The notes: a model not told the origin generated them from the sequence alone. A stretch of DNA of 62,941 nucleotides from Brevibacillus panacihumi (GCF_003710985.1 NZ_RHHT01000053.1:1-62941); one strand, 5' to 3'. Numbered from the stretch's first letter, positions 34,912 to 43,672 are shown. Made by a program: numbers and translations.

Positions 34912-36402
34912 TCAGGAAGCTTTTCCTGCTGCTGCTTGACTCGTCACCTGCTCATACTGCTTGGCGGAGATAATCGATGCATTTCCTTTCATAACCCAGG
35001 TGTAGACGGCTAGGGATATGAGCAAGCCGATGGTCCAGGCATTGTCCCATACGATCGTCAATCCAGGGATGTATTTGCAGATAAAAGGAATCGCAATCCC
35101 GATCAGCATCGCCCAGAGAGCGTGGGTATTGTAGCCGCTTTTGTACGAGTAGATGCCGTTGGTTTTGTACAGCTCAGTCAAATGAATGCGTCTTTTCCGC
35201 ACGAGCCAGTAATCCGCAATGGCAATGCCGTCAATCGGACCAAGCAAGGCACCGTAAGTCCCGAGCCAGAGGAAAATATAATTTCCGAAATTTTCCAAAA
35301 TATACCAAGGCTGCATCAGCAAACCGACGAAACCGGCAATGAGTGCCCCATTCTGGTACGAGAGGCGTCGTGGAGCCAGATTTTCGACGGCACGTGCCGG
35401 TGCGACAATATTGGCAGCCACATTGGTTGTCAAGGTTGCCAGAACAATTCCAATCGTGCCGAAAAAGATAGCCAGGGGTGAAAACTTTGCCAGTACAGCC
35501 GCGGGGTCCCAGAGGGCTTCGCCGTAGATTACGACTGTAGCCGAGGTAACAGCTACCCCGATGAAGGAGAAAAAGCCCATCGTAGTTGGCAAAGCACTGG
35601 ATTGACCGACAATCTGGGCTTTTTGACTCTTCGCGTAACGGCAGAAATCAGGAATGTTCAAAGCCATCGTTGCCCAGAAAGCAATGGCTCCTGTAAGAGC
35701 AGGGAAGAACACCTTCAAGAATTCGCCAGTAGTAGCAAACTTGGATGGAGCAGACAGCATCGGGCCCCACCCGCCTGCACTTGTCAGAGCCCAAATGAGC
35801 AGCGCCAAACTCATGATGATCAGGACGGGTGCCGCCCAGGCCTCCATTTTTCGGATTGCTTCGGGACCACGGTAGGCTACCCACACATTAATCGCCCAGA
35901 ATCCCAAAAAGGAGATCCACAAGTGGCCCGGGACATTTCCCCAGTCGGTCATGGACATCAGCAACGTGTCAATGGCAGCGCCGCCGAACCAACAGTTGAT
36001 CCCGAACCAGCCTGCCCCGATCAGACCGCGAGCTACGGCAGGGATGTGGGCACCCTTGGAACCAAACCAAAGGCGTGCAAACACCGGATACGGGATGCCA
36101 AACTTGGTTCCGGCATGGGAGTTGAGGAGAATCGGGATAAGGACGATACAGTTTCCAAGGATAATGGTAATAATAGCCTGCCACCAGTTCATGCCCAGTG
36201 AAATCAAGCCGCCCGCCATGGCGTATGTCGGCAAGCAAATGGACATGCCGATCCACAAACTGGCGAAGTTGTAAGAAGTCCAGCTATGCTCTTCCAGCGT
36301 TGTCGGACGAAGCCCCTCATTGTAGAGCGGACTGTCTTTCACCAGCGCTTCTCCTTCTCTGGTCAAGGAAACGATACCGTTTGTGTCGACCTGTGTTTTC
36401 AC
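34912..36402 (-). CDS. NCS1-family nucleobase/hydantoin permease
   Basis: A 496-residue cation symporter with about 12 membrane segments. Seen are SWTSYNFASLWIGMSICLPT (the TM1 substrate region), the GTKFGIPYPVFARLWFGSKG loop and a GWFGINCWFGGAAIDTLL segment, all typical of the NCS1 family that includes Mhp1, PucI and uracil/allantoin permeases. It could import uracil, dihydropyrimidine or hydantoin for the catabolic genes at 13-27 kb, although they are about 7 kb away. The GTG start has AGGAGGG six bases upstream. It is a single gene, with its terminator shared with the convergent chemoreceptor gene. Confidence 0.92.
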   Translation of the reverse strand: MKTQVDTNGIVSLTREGEALVKDSPLYNEGLRPTTLEEHSWTSYNFASLWIGMSICLPTYAMAGGLISLGMNWWQAIITIILGNCIVLIPILLNSHAGTKFGIPYPVFARLWFGSKGAHIPAVARGLIGAGWFGINCWFGGAAIDTLLMSMTDWGNVPGHLWISFLGFWAINVWVAYRGPEAIRKMEAWAAPVLIIMSLALLIWALTSAGGWGPMLSAPSKFATTGEFLKVFFPALTGAIAFWATMALNIPDFCRYAKSQKAQIVGQSSALPTTMGFFSFIGVAVTSATVVIYGEALWDPAAVLAKFSPLAIFFGTIGIVLATLTTNVAANIVAPARAVENLAPRRLSYQNGALIAGFVGLLMQPWYILENFGNYIFLWLGTYGALLGPIDGIAIADYWLVRKRRIHLTELYKTNGIYSYKSGYNTHALWAMLIGIAIPFICKYIPGLTIVWDNAWTIGLLISLAVYTWVMKGNASIISAKQYEQVTSQAAAGKAS

Positions 36403-36595
36403 AAAATTCCCTCCTTTTCTAGTTCATTTCCTATACTCGGACAGCCGCCTCAGTTTGTCTCGAATATAAGTTGGTTAAGTATATTGGGGGAATGTACAGC
36501 TCATACCACCATTTTGGGCGGTCCTTTTTACATGATGATTGAAACTGTCCTCACAATTGGTTTGGGTGGTAAAATGAACCAGAGGTGAGATGAAG

Positions 36596-38218
36596 ATGGC
36601 AAGGTTGAAGAGAGTGCGCCTCTCCTTTCAGACGCGAATGATTTTTTTGATTACATCCGTCATTATTGTGATTATTGGTGCGATCGGTCTGATTTTCTCT
36701 TCCATTATTGCCTCCTCCATCGAGGAGCAAATTGGAAAAAGAGCGTTGAGCGTAGCGAAAATAGCAGCCAATGATCCAGAGCTTCGCGCAGCTTTTTTTA
36801 CCGACAATCCATCTGCACTGATCCAGCCGATCGCGGAAAATGTCCGCTCTCAAACGGATGCTGAATTCGTCGTCGTCGGGAACAAGGAAGGAATTCGCTA
36901 TGCCCATCCACTGGCGGATCGGATCGGCAAAGAGATGGTAGGAGGGGACAACGAGCTGGGGCTGCAGCATGGGCAGTCATACATTTCCAAGGCAGTAGGC
37001 AGCTTGGGCCCTTCCTTGCGCGGAAAAGTGCCGATCAGGGATGAACAGGGAGAAGTGATCGGGATCGTATCGGTTGGTTTTCTTCTCGAGGACATCGAAA
37101 ATGCCATTGATGATTATCAGGATAAAGTCATCCTGATCATGGGAATTGCCGTCCTGTGCGGAGTGCTGGGAGCAATTGTATTAAGCCGCTATCTCAAGCG
37201 TGCGATTTTGGGCTTGGAGCCCGAAGAAATCGCTGCCTTGTACGTAGAGCGCAATGCCGTGCTCGAATCGGTGCGAGAAGGGATTGTCGCGATCGACAAG
37301 AACAATCGCATCACCATGATGAACAAGGCTGCACTGCGAATCTTGGAGCTCCCGGTTGACGATGTGCATGGAAAACAGATTTATGAAGTGTTGCCCGATA
37401 GCCGGATGCCGGAAATTCTCGCCACTGGCGAGTACCAGTTGGATCGCGAAACCTTGATCGGAGGAAAGGAAATCATTGCCAATCGGCTCCCCATTAAGCT
37501 GGGTGATCAAATTGTAGGAGTCGTCAGCAGTTTTCGTTCGAAATCAGAAATCGACCAGCTTGCGTCTGAGCTTTCGCAAGCGCGAAGATACGCTGATGTA
37601 CTCCGTGCACAAACTCATGAATTTCACAATCTGCTCTACACCATTTCAGGATTGCTGCAACTGGGATCGATTCAGGAGGCCGTCGAGCTGATTACCAGCG
37701 AAACCTCATCCCAACAGGAATTAATCCTCTTTTTAGCCAAACAAATTCCGGATCCGCTGATCGGAGCTCTCTTGCTGGGCATGCACAATCGAGCCAAAGA
37801 ACTGAAAATTCAGTTTTTAATCAATCATGACAGCCGCATATCCGAACTGCATGCTACGATCAATCGTCAACAAGTAATCATCCTGCTGGGCAACCTACTG
37901 CAAAATGCGCTGGAGGCGGTCAATGCCTCCGGGAAGGAACCGAAGATTGTCGAATGCTATCTGTCTGATGCCGGAGAGGAGATCCTGTTTGAAGTGGAGG
38001 ACTCTGGCCCGGGTGTGCCGGAGGAGTTGCGCGATCAAGTGTTTGAATATGGATTCTCGACGAAAGAAGGGGAAAAGCGCGGGCTGGGACTGGCCAAGGT
38101 ACGTGATATTGTCGGAGAAATGGGCGGTTATATCTTGTTAGGAAGAAGTGAAAGAGGCGGAGCGCTGTTTACGGTATCACTGCCAAAGGAATGGAGGGGC
38201 AATCATGCAGAAGGTTGA
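36596..38218 (+). CDS. CitA/DcuS-type sensor histidine kinase
   Basis: A 540-residue membrane sensor. It has TM1 about 14-36, an extracytoplasmic single-Cache/PASTA-like PAS domain (about 45-170; AEFVVVGNKEGIRYAHP, GKVPIRDEQGEVIGIVSVGF), and TM2 about 177-198. A cytosolic PAS domain follows (about 220-315). The H box THEFHNLLYTISGLLQL has H341 as the likely phospho-acceptor, and the HATPase domain contains NLLQNALEAV and DSGPGVP. This architecture belongs to sensors of di- and tricarboxylates. The ATG at 36596 is chosen because GAGGTGA is seven bases upstream; ATG at 36590 is too close. The response regulator gene overlaps its end by 14 bases. Confidence 0.92.
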   Translation: MARLKRVRLSFQTRMIFLITSVIIVIIGAIGLIFSSIIASSIEEQIGKRALSVAKIAANDPELRAAFFTDNPSALIQPIAENVRSQTDAEFVVVGNKEGIRYAHPLADRIGKEMVGGDNELGLQHGQSYISKAVGSLGPSLRGKVPIRDEQGEVIGIVSVGFLLEDIENAIDDYQDKVILIMGIAVLCGVLGAIVLSRYLKRAILGLEPEEIAALYVERNAVLESVREGIVAIDKNNRITMMNKAALRILELPVDDVHGKQIYEVLPDSRMPEILATGEYQLDRETLIGGKEIIANRLPIKLGDQIVGVVSSFRSKSEIDQLASELSQARRYADVLRAQTHEFHNLLYTISGLLQLGSIQEAVELITSETSSQQELILFLAKQIPDPLIGALLLGMHNRAKELKIQFLINHDSRISELHATINRQQVIILLGNLLQNALEAVNASGKEPKIVECYLSDAGEEILFEVEDSGPGVPEELRDQVFEYGFSTKEGEKRGLGLAKVRDIVGEMGGYILLGRSERGGALFTVSLPKEWRGNHAEG

Positions 38219-38897
38219 GGTTTTGATCGTCGAGGATGATCTGCGAATCGTCGATATTAATCGGCGTTTTGTCAGCAAAATAGAAGGGTTTGAAGTGATC
38301 GCGACCGCAACGAACGGTGCCGAAGCGAAGGAGCTATTGGGGTTAACCAACCCGCATCTGGTCTTGCTGGACGTGTATTTGCCCGACATGCTGGGCACGG
38401 AGCTGGTCTGGCACATTCGACAGCACCACCGCGACACGGACATCATCATGATTACCGCAGCGAAGGAAATCGAAATGGTTCAAGATGCATTGCGCGGCGG
38501 AGTATTTGATTATATCGTCAAGCCGCTTGTGTTTGAGCGCTTTCGGGAAAGGCTGGAGTATTATAGAGGGCATCTCCTTCGTACCCGAGAAGCAGGCGAG
38601 GTCGACCAGGATGATATTGATCGGATCCTCATGCGCAATTTGGCCAAGGGCAGGATCAGGGAGTCAGCTGTACCCAAGGGAATCGATATCCTTACGCTGG
38701 AAAAGGTGTTGGAAGCAATCAAGCGGACGAAGCAGACCGGGATGTCTTCCGAAGAGATCAGCAAGTTGATTGGGACAAGCCGGACAACCGCGCGCCGTTA
38801 TCTGGAATACCTCGTTGCGGAGAAGAAAGCCCGTGCTGAGCTCATCTATGGATCGGTAGGAAGACCGGAAAGGAAATACCGTTATCTGGAAACGTAA
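38205..38897 (+). CDS. CitB/DctR-type response regulator
   Basis: A 230-residue regulator with an N-terminal receiver (phospho-site D56 in LVLLDVYLP, acidic DD11-12, K106 in YIVKP) and a C-terminal helix-turn-helix (MSSEEISKLIGTSRTTARRY, then LEYLV). GGAGGGG precedes ATG 38205. It is translationally coupled to the sensor kinase. TctCBA transporter genes start 145 bases downstream, with a perfect 12-bp inverted repeat between, so the pair very likely activates that transporter in response to its substrate. Confidence 0.93.
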   Translation: MQKVEVLIVEDDLRIVDINRRFVSKIEGFEVIATATNGAEAKELLGLTNPHLVLLDVYLPDMLGTELVWHIRQHHRDTDIIMITAAKEIEMVQDALRGGVFDYIVKPLVFERFRERLEYYRGHLLRTREAGEVDQDDIDRILMRNLAKGRIRESAVPKGIDILTLEKVLEAIKRTKQTGMSSEEISKLIGTSRTTARRYLEYLVAEKKARAELIYGSVGRPERKYRYLET

Positions 38898-38928
38898 AAT
38901 CGCGTGAACAATATGAACAAAAAGTACA

Positions 38929-38958
38929 TTACGTACATAATAGGCTTTATGTACGTAA
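38929..38958. promoter_or_regulatory. predicted response-regulator binding site upstream of tctC
   Basis: A perfect inverted repeat: TTACGTACATAA (38929-38940), six bases, TTATGTACGTAA (38947-38958). The arms start 18 bases apart, close to two helical turns, as for a dimeric activator. It lies about 85 bases before tctC. A convincing -35/-10 pair downstream is lacking, consistent with an activated promoter. Confidence 0.6.
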
Positions 38959-39041
38959 ACTAGGCTTGCACGCCCCCTCCATGTTATCTTAAAAGCGATT
39001 TTGAATGCGCTTTCAGAAAAGGGAAAATAGGGGGAAGTGTT

Positions 39042-40112
39042 ATGAAAAAAAGAAACGCGTTAGTAGCACTGTCTGTTTTGCTCTCACTCGCATTAGTCGC
39101 CTGTGGCGGCGGGAATGCGGGCAGTGGTTCGAGTAGCGGTTCGAGTAACGGTTCGAGCAGTGGATCAACAGCTGGTCAAAGTGAACAGCCAGCTTCCCGT
39201 TATCCCGAAAAGCCAATTGTCATGGTAGCGCCCTCTGGAGCAGGCGGCGGTTGGGACAAAACAGCGCGTTCACTTGGGAAGGTATTAAACGAAAGCAAAC
39301 TGATCGAACAGCCAATCACCGTAGAGAACAAACCAGGCGGTGGCGGCGTGGTGTTCATGGCGGAGTACGTCAGCAAGGACAAAGGCAATGCGTACCGTCT
39401 TTTTGTCAATTCGCCACCGATTTTGATCAATCACAACAAAAAAGAAGGAAACAGCCCATTCGGTTATAAAGATGTCACGCCATTGGCGCAAATGACCAAA
39501 GATTTTGGCGCTGTTGTCGTGAAAGCAGATTCACCCTATCAGGATCTGAAAAGCCTCTTGGAGGCGCTCAAGACGGATCCAAGCAAAATCACTTTGGCGG
39601 GCGGTTCCGCTCCAGGGTCGATGGACCATCTGATAAGCGTTCTCCCAGCAGCGAAATACGGCATTGATCCCAAAAAGGTGAAATACGTCTCTTATGACGG
39701 CGGCGGCGAGGCAATCGCTGCACTCTTGGGCAACAATGCCGATATGATCGCCACGGATGCGTCGGGTATTACCGAGTATCTGAAGGCAGGTAAAATTCGC
39801 GTATTGGGTGTGACTTCGGAAGAGCGGCTCGGCGGTGACCTGAAGGACGTGCCTACCTTAAAAGAACAAGGTATCGATGCTACCTTCAACATATGGCGAG
39901 GTGTATTCGGACCGCCCGACATGCCGGCAGATGCCAAGGCTTTCTGGGAAGGGAAGCTGAAAGAGCTGTCTGAAAGCGAAGCGTGGAAAAAGGAATTGGC
40001 AGCGAACGGTTGGGAGAGCGAGTACAGGGGCGCAGAGGAATTTACGAAGTTTCTCGATGAACAAGACAAACTGGTGCAAGAACTGCTGGCATCACTGGGA
40101 ATGTCGAAATAG
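39042..40112 (+). CDS. tctC: tripartite tricarboxylate transporter binding lipoprotein (TctC/Bug)
   Basis: A 356-residue substrate-binding lipoprotein. The lipobox is LALVAC, with lipidated C21. A Gly/Ser-rich linker follows (about 22-45), then the Bug fold with YPEKPIVMVAPSGAGGGWD, the GGGGVVFMAEYVSKD loop, GGSAPGSMDHL and the ATFNIWRGVFGPPDMP segment. It captures a carboxylate outside the cell and delivers it to TctA/TctB. The ATG has GGGGGAAGTG upstream. A terminator-like hairpin lies between this gene and tctB, which would raise binding-protein level over permease. Confidence 0.93.
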   Translation: MKKRNALVALSVLLSLALVACGGGNAGSGSSSGSSNGSSSGSTAGQSEQPASRYPEKPIVMVAPSGAGGGWDKTARSLGKVLNESKLIEQPITVENKPGGGGVVFMAEYVSKDKGNAYRLFVNSPPILINHNKKEGNSPFGYKDVTPLAQMTKDFGAVVVKADSPYQDLKSLLEALKTDPSKITLAGGSAPGSMDHLISVLPAAKYGIDPKKVKYVSYDGGGEAIAALLGNNADMIATDASGITEYLKAGKIRVLGVTSEERLGGDLKDVPTLKEQGIDATFNIWRGVFGPPDMPADAKAFWEGKLKELSESEAWKKELAANGWESEYRGAEEFTKFLDEQDKLVQELLASLGMSK

Positions 40113-40120
40113 GCAAAGCT

Positions 40121-40146
40121 GGAGAGGGGACTCCCTCTCCTTTTTT
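40121..40146 (+). terminator. intra-operon terminator between tctC and tctB
   Basis: GGAGAGGG pairs perfectly with CCCTCTCC around GACT and is followed by six Ts. It is inside the tctCBA operon, so it is likely leaky, giving more tctC than tctBA transcript. Confidence 0.75.
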
Positions 40147-40168
40147 AACCGAAGGAGGTTGCGCCATC

Positions 40169-40636
40169 GTGAACAAAGCATTTGATCGGTACAGCAGTGT
40201 TTGTTTTGCTTTGGTAGGGGCACTGTTTGTTATCGAAAGCCGAAATATTTCTACAAGCGCCTATGGCAGCGAAGTGGGACCAAATTTGTTTCCCATGGGT
40301 CTTGGCATCATCCTGATTATACTCAGCTTGCGCCTGTTCTGGGAGTCGACGCGAGCCAGAACGGAAAGCTCTACCGCAACAGAAGGCAAAACGCTGCAAT
40401 ACAAACGCTTCCTGGTCATTTTCGCTGCAACGCTGCTCTATGTCTATTTGTTGGAGCCAGTCGGATATGTGATTACGACCTTTCTCTTTTTGTTCGTGAC
40501 ATTCAAAGTAATGGGAAGCAAAAGCTACATCAAAACGACATTCGTGGCTTTCGCCTTTTCTGCAGGCGTCTACTACGTCTATGTACATCTGCTACAAGGA
40601 ACGCTGCCAGGTTTTCCGGTCTGGCTCGGCTTTTAA
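40169..40636 (+). CDS. tctB: tripartite tricarboxylate transporter TctB subunit
   Basis: A 155-residue small membrane subunit with about four hydrophobic segments (YSSVCFALVGALFVIES, LFPMGLGIILIILSLRLFW, RFLVIFAATLLYVYLLEPVG, and ITTFLFLFVTFKVMG to the C-terminus). SEVGPNLFPMGLG is the recognisable TctB signature. GTG start with AAGGAGGT upstream. It follows tctC after the leaky terminator and precedes tctA by 12 bases. Confidence 0.9.
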   Translation: MNKAFDRYSSVCFALVGALFVIESRNISTSAYGSEVGPNLFPMGLGIILIILSLRLFWESTRARTESSTATEGKTLQYKRFLVIFAATLLYVYLLEPVGYVITTFLFLFVTFKVMGSKSYIKTTFVAFAFSAGVYYVYVHLLQGTLPGFPVWLGF

Positions 40637-40648
40637 GGAGGGGACAAT

Positions 40649-42175
40649 ATGAGTACATTGCAGTACCTGGCCGATGGATTTTATATTGCCATGCAATGGC
40701 ATAATTTGCTCTATGCCTTTATTGGGGTTCTGATCGGCACGGCTGTTGGTGTTTTGCCTGGCATCGGTCCCATGAGTGGAGTAGCCTTGCTCATGCCGGT
40801 CACAGCTTCCTTGACGAGCGGCATGAATGCAGAGCAGGCGGCAGCGAGTGCCTTGATTTTGCTGGCAGGCGTCTACTACGGAGCGATGTACGGCGGATCG
40901 ACAACTTCCATTCTTTTGAATACGCCCGGCGAGTCCTCATCAGTGGTCACCACACTGGATGGCTATCAAATGGCAAAGCAGGGAAGAGCGGGCGCAGCCC
41001 TGTCCATCGCGGCGATCGGCTCTTTTGTGGCGGGCGTATTCGCTTTGGTGGCACTGGTTTTTCTCGCTCAGCCGCTGTCTGATCTGGCTTTGCATTTTGG
41101 TCCAGCGGAATATTTCTCGCTCATGCTGCTTGGATTGTGTGCTGTGAGCGGCCTCGGCGGCAAATCGATGACCAAAGCCTTGATCATGACGGTTTTCGGT
41201 CTGCTGCTGGCTACCATTGGGATCGACAATGTGTCTGGGGTCGCCCGCTTTACGTATGATATTCCGTACCTGTATCAAGGCTTGGAGTTCTTGACGATCG
41301 CCGTCGGACTGTTCGCCTTGGGTGAAGTGTTTAAAACCATTTTGGAGAACGACATCAGCTCCAAGCAATTGATCAAGGTTGGACGAATTCTGCCGAGCGC
41401 CATGGACTTGAAGCAAAGTGCAGCTCCAATCGCTCGTGGCTCGATTCTCGGTTTCTTTGTCGGACTGCTGCCTGGTGCCGGAGCGACATTGGCCTCCTTT
41501 TTTTCCTATATCCTCGAAAAGAAATGGAGCAAAAATCCGGAACGATTCGGCAAAGGAGCGATCGAAGGAGTGGCAGGCCCGGAGTCCTCGAACAACGCTG
41601 CTTCTGGAGGAGCAATGATCCCGCTGCTGACGCTCGGCATCCCGGGTTCAGGTACGACTGCGATCCTGATGGGAGCTCTTTTGATGTACAATGTCCAACC
41701 GGGTCCCTTGCTGTTTACGGATCATCCACAAGTGGCGTGGGGACTGATCGCCAGCATGTTCATCGGCAACCTGATGCTCTTGGCCTTGAATATGCCGCTG
41801 GTGAAAGTCTTTGCCAAAATCATCGAGACACCACCGCATTTCCTGATTCCTTCGATTATCGCCATCTCTGTTTTTGGTGTTTACGCCGTGCAAATCACTA
41901 CCTTCGATCTCGTCCTGCTGGTATTCTGCGGATTGCTCGGCTACTTCCTGAGTTCTAATGATTTTCCCCTGGCACCGCTTGTCTTGGGACTGGTTCTAGG
42001 GCCGATGATCGAAAACAATATGCGTAGAGCCTTGACCACTTCCAATGGAGACTTCACAATCTTCTTGACCAAGCCATTGTCTCTCATCTTCTTGGGCTGC
42101 GCTGCTCTGTGGCTGATCATTCCCCTGATTTTGAAGGTAAGAGGCAAAGAAGTTGTGATAAACGAAGAGGCATGA
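40649..42175 (+). CDS. tctA: tripartite tricarboxylate transporter permease TctA
   Basis: A 508-residue permease of about 12 membrane segments. Motifs are GVLPGIGPMSGVALLMP (about 32-48), YGGSTTSILLNTPGESSSVV, GLLPGAGATLASF, and ASGGAMIPLLTLGIPGSGTT, the paired conserved loops of TctA. It forms the translocation pathway with TctB, driven by an ion gradient, for a tri- or dicarboxylate. AAGGAGGGG precedes ATG. It is the last gene of the operon regulated, by inference, by the upstream two-component system. Substrate undetermined. Confidence 0.94.
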   Translation: MSTLQYLADGFYIAMQWHNLLYAFIGVLIGTAVGVLPGIGPMSGVALLMPVTASLTSGMNAEQAAASALILLAGVYYGAMYGGSTTSILLNTPGESSSVVTTLDGYQMAKQGRAGAALSIAAIGSFVAGVFALVALVFLAQPLSDLALHFGPAEYFSLMLLGLCAVSGLGGKSMTKALIMTVFGLLLATIGIDNVSGVARFTYDIPYLYQGLEFLTIAVGLFALGEVFKTILENDISSKQLIKVGRILPSAMDLKQSAAPIARGSILGFFVGLLPGAGATLASFFSYILEKKWSKNPERFGKGAIEGVAGPESSNNAASGGAMIPLLTLGIPGSGTTAILMGALLMYNVQPGPLLFTDHPQVAWGLIASMFIGNLMLLALNMPLVKVFAKIIETPPHFLIPSIIAISVFGVYAVQITTFDLVLLVFCGLLGYFLSSNDFPLAPLVLGLVLGPMIENNMRRALTTSNGDFTIFLTKPLSLIFLGCAALWLIIPLILKVRGKEVVINEEA

Positions 42176-42185
42176 TGATCTTCTC

Positions 42186-42214
42186 TTGACAGTGGGGGCA
42201 ACCACCATTATCCT
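42186..42214 (+). promoter_or_regulatory. SigA promoter of the GNAT gene
   Basis: TTGACA (42186-42191), 17 bases, TATCCT (42209-42214). The -35 is perfect. The start point would fall just before the leader hairpin at 42229. Confidence 0.55.
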
Positions 42215-42228
42215 TGTAAAAATTTGAG

Positions 42229-42266
42229 CCAAGTGTTCTGCTGCAAGACTTGGGCAGAACACTTGG
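42229..42266 (+). promoter_or_regulatory. perfect 13-bp leader hairpin upstream of the GNAT gene
   Basis: CCAAGTGTTCTGC pairs perfectly with GCAGAACACTTGG around a 12-base loop. It begins close to the predicted transcript 5' end and ends just before the ribosome binding site AAAGGAGAA. No T run follows, so it is not a terminator. It may stabilise the mRNA or be a protein-binding operator. Confidence 0.55.
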
Positions 42267-42283
42267 GCAAAGGAGAATGGAAT

Positions 42284-42874
42284 ATGCTTCAACTGTCACC
42301 AGTCATTTTGGAAGGAAAATACGTGCGCCTCGAACCGTTGCGGGAACATCATGCCCAAGGGCTATGGGAGGCAGGAAAATACGAAGAGATTTGGACGTAT
42401 ATGTCCAAAAAAATGAGTTCACTAACAGACATCCAGGATTGGATCAGGATTGCGATGGATAATGAACGTAAGGGAACGGAGCTGCCTTTTGTCATTCTAA
42501 AAAAGGAGAGTGGAGAGATTATTGGCAGTACACGGTACATGGCCATCTCCCTTCATGACAAAGGTCTGGAGATCGGGCATACATGGCTAACCCCATCTGT
42601 CTGGAAAACGAGGGTCAATACAGATTGCAAATATCTGCTATTAAAACATAGCTTCGAAAAAGGGTGCATACGGGTACAATTGAAGACGGACGCCCGGAAT
42701 CAGAATTCGCAGCGTGCCATTGCACGAATTGGCGGTGTGCGTGAAGGCGTGCTGCGAAACCATATGATTATCCAGGATGGATACGTGCGGGATACTGTCA
42801 TGTTCAGCATTCTGGATCGGGAGTGGCCGGAAGTAGCGAAGAAGCTGGAATTGTTGCTGTTTGGTGAATCATGA
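42284..42874 (+). CDS. GNAT-family N-acetyltransferase (RimJ/RimL type)
   Basis: A 196-residue acetyltransferase. It has VILEGKYVRLEPLREHHAQG at the N-terminus, ILKKESGEIIGSTRYMAI and the late LKTDARNQNSQRAIARIGGV acetyl-CoA and substrate region, typical of RimJ/RimL-like enzymes acting on alpha-amino groups or on small amines. No specific target can be read. The ATG at 42284 with AAAGGAGAA is preferred; a start 60 bases upstream would translate through the leader hairpin. Monocistronic by the surrounding promoters. Confidence 0.88.
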   Translation: MLQLSPVILEGKYVRLEPLREHHAQGLWEAGKYEEIWTYMSKKMSSLTDIQDWIRIAMDNERKGTELPFVILKKESGEIIGSTRYMAISLHDKGLEIGHTWLTPSVWKTRVNTDCKYLLLKHSFEKGCIRVQLKTDARNQNSQRAIARIGGVREGVLRNHMIIQDGYVRDTVMFSILDREWPEVAKKLELLLFGES

Positions 42875-42884
42875 GCGATGTCGA

Positions 42885-42912
42885 TTGTCGATCCCATGCT
42901 GGCATGTATACT
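42885..42912 (+). promoter_or_regulatory. possible SigA promoter of the DUF3054 gene
   Basis: TTGTCG (42885-42890), 16 bases, TATACT (42907-42912). Good -10, moderate -35. The DUF3054 start is about 40 bases downstream. Confidence 0.4.
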
Positions 42913-42953
42913 ATAGAGGAAAGAAAAAGCCTCCGCCAGAAAAGAGGGTTTGC

Positions 42954-43367
42954 ATGGGACATCGTATCATGCCGGCTGGCTATGTACTGTTTGCCGGTGA
43001 TTTGGTCGCGTTTTGGCTATTCGTCTATATTGGAAAAGGAATACATCAGCTCCCCATAACCTTTTTGGGAATGTTGGAGACGCTTGCGCCGTTTTTGCTT
43101 GCGTGGCTTGTCGCATCCTTTTTGCTGAAAAGCTATTATAACAAGCGTTATATGACTGTATGGAGCAATCTGCTTTCCACTTTTTTGACCTGGACATTGG
43201 CTGCCCCGATTGGTCTTCTGCTTCGCTCCTGGTGGACAGGCGCGTCTTTGACCTGGATATTTGCGGAAGTAACCTATCTGGTGACATTCGTTTTTTTGCT
43301 GGGCTGGCGTGTTCCATTCGCTGTCGTCTATGCTGTTCGTGGTCGAATGCAGCGAATTGAGGGCTAA
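42954..43367 (+). CDS. DUF3054-like membrane protein
   Basis: A 137-residue integral membrane protein with about four segments: GYVLFAGDLVAFWLFVYIG, LETLAPFLLAWLVASFLL, LLSTFLTWTLAAPIGLLL, and WIFAEVTYLVTFVFLLGW. AGDL in the first segment and TLAPFLLAWL in the second match the DUF3054 pattern. Members are small bacterial membrane proteins of unknown function. The ATG at 42954 has AGAGGG upstream; an earlier in-frame start precedes the predicted promoter. Confidence 0.75.
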   Translation: MGHRIMPAGYVLFAGDLVAFWLFVYIGKGIHQLPITFLGMLETLAPFLLAWLVASFLLKSYYNKRYMTVWSNLLSTFLTWTLAAPIGLLLRSWWTGASLTWIFAEVTYLVTFVFLLGWRVPFAVVYAVRGRMQRIEG

Positions 43368-43442
43368 TGCAAAAATCCTGGTGTAAACACCGGCCAACTG
43401 GTTACGCTATTCCATGACGAACCGTTGGAGGAGGTGTGCGCA

Positions 43443-43574
43443 GTGGGCAAAAATAACAACAGCAAGGATCTAGGCAAAAACCGCGGAAAGACGCTGGATG
43501 AAAACGATAAGAATACAAACCTGCGACAATCGCATCATAATGACCGCAATGAAGGGACAAGCAAAAGCCGCTGA
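43443..43574 (+). CDS. small hydrophilic protein, possibly SASP-like
   Basis: A 43-residue, very hydrophilic protein rich in Asn, Lys, Asp and Gly (starts MGKNNNSKDLGKNRGKTLDE). GTG start preceded by GGAGGAGGTG. Its composition and size resemble minor acid-soluble spore proteins (for example the SspN/SspP kind), but no family can be fixed. Its stop codon lies in the arm of a terminator. A role in spores is a guess. Confidence 0.6.
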   Translation: MGKNNNSKDLGKNRGKTLDENDKNTNLRQSHHNDRNEGTSKSR

Positions 43575-43593
43575 AAATCTCAGCGGTTTTTTT
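43568..43593 (+). terminator. Rho-independent terminator
   Basis: CCGCTGA (which contains the stop codon) pairs with TCAGCGG around AAATC, followed by seven Ts. Confidence 0.8.
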
Positions 43594-43672
43594 CTTTCAG
43601 GAAGGGTAAATTCTCTGATGCGATAAAGGGAGAAAGCAGTTGGCGAAAGGTCAAGTTTTTCTCATGTTGAAA

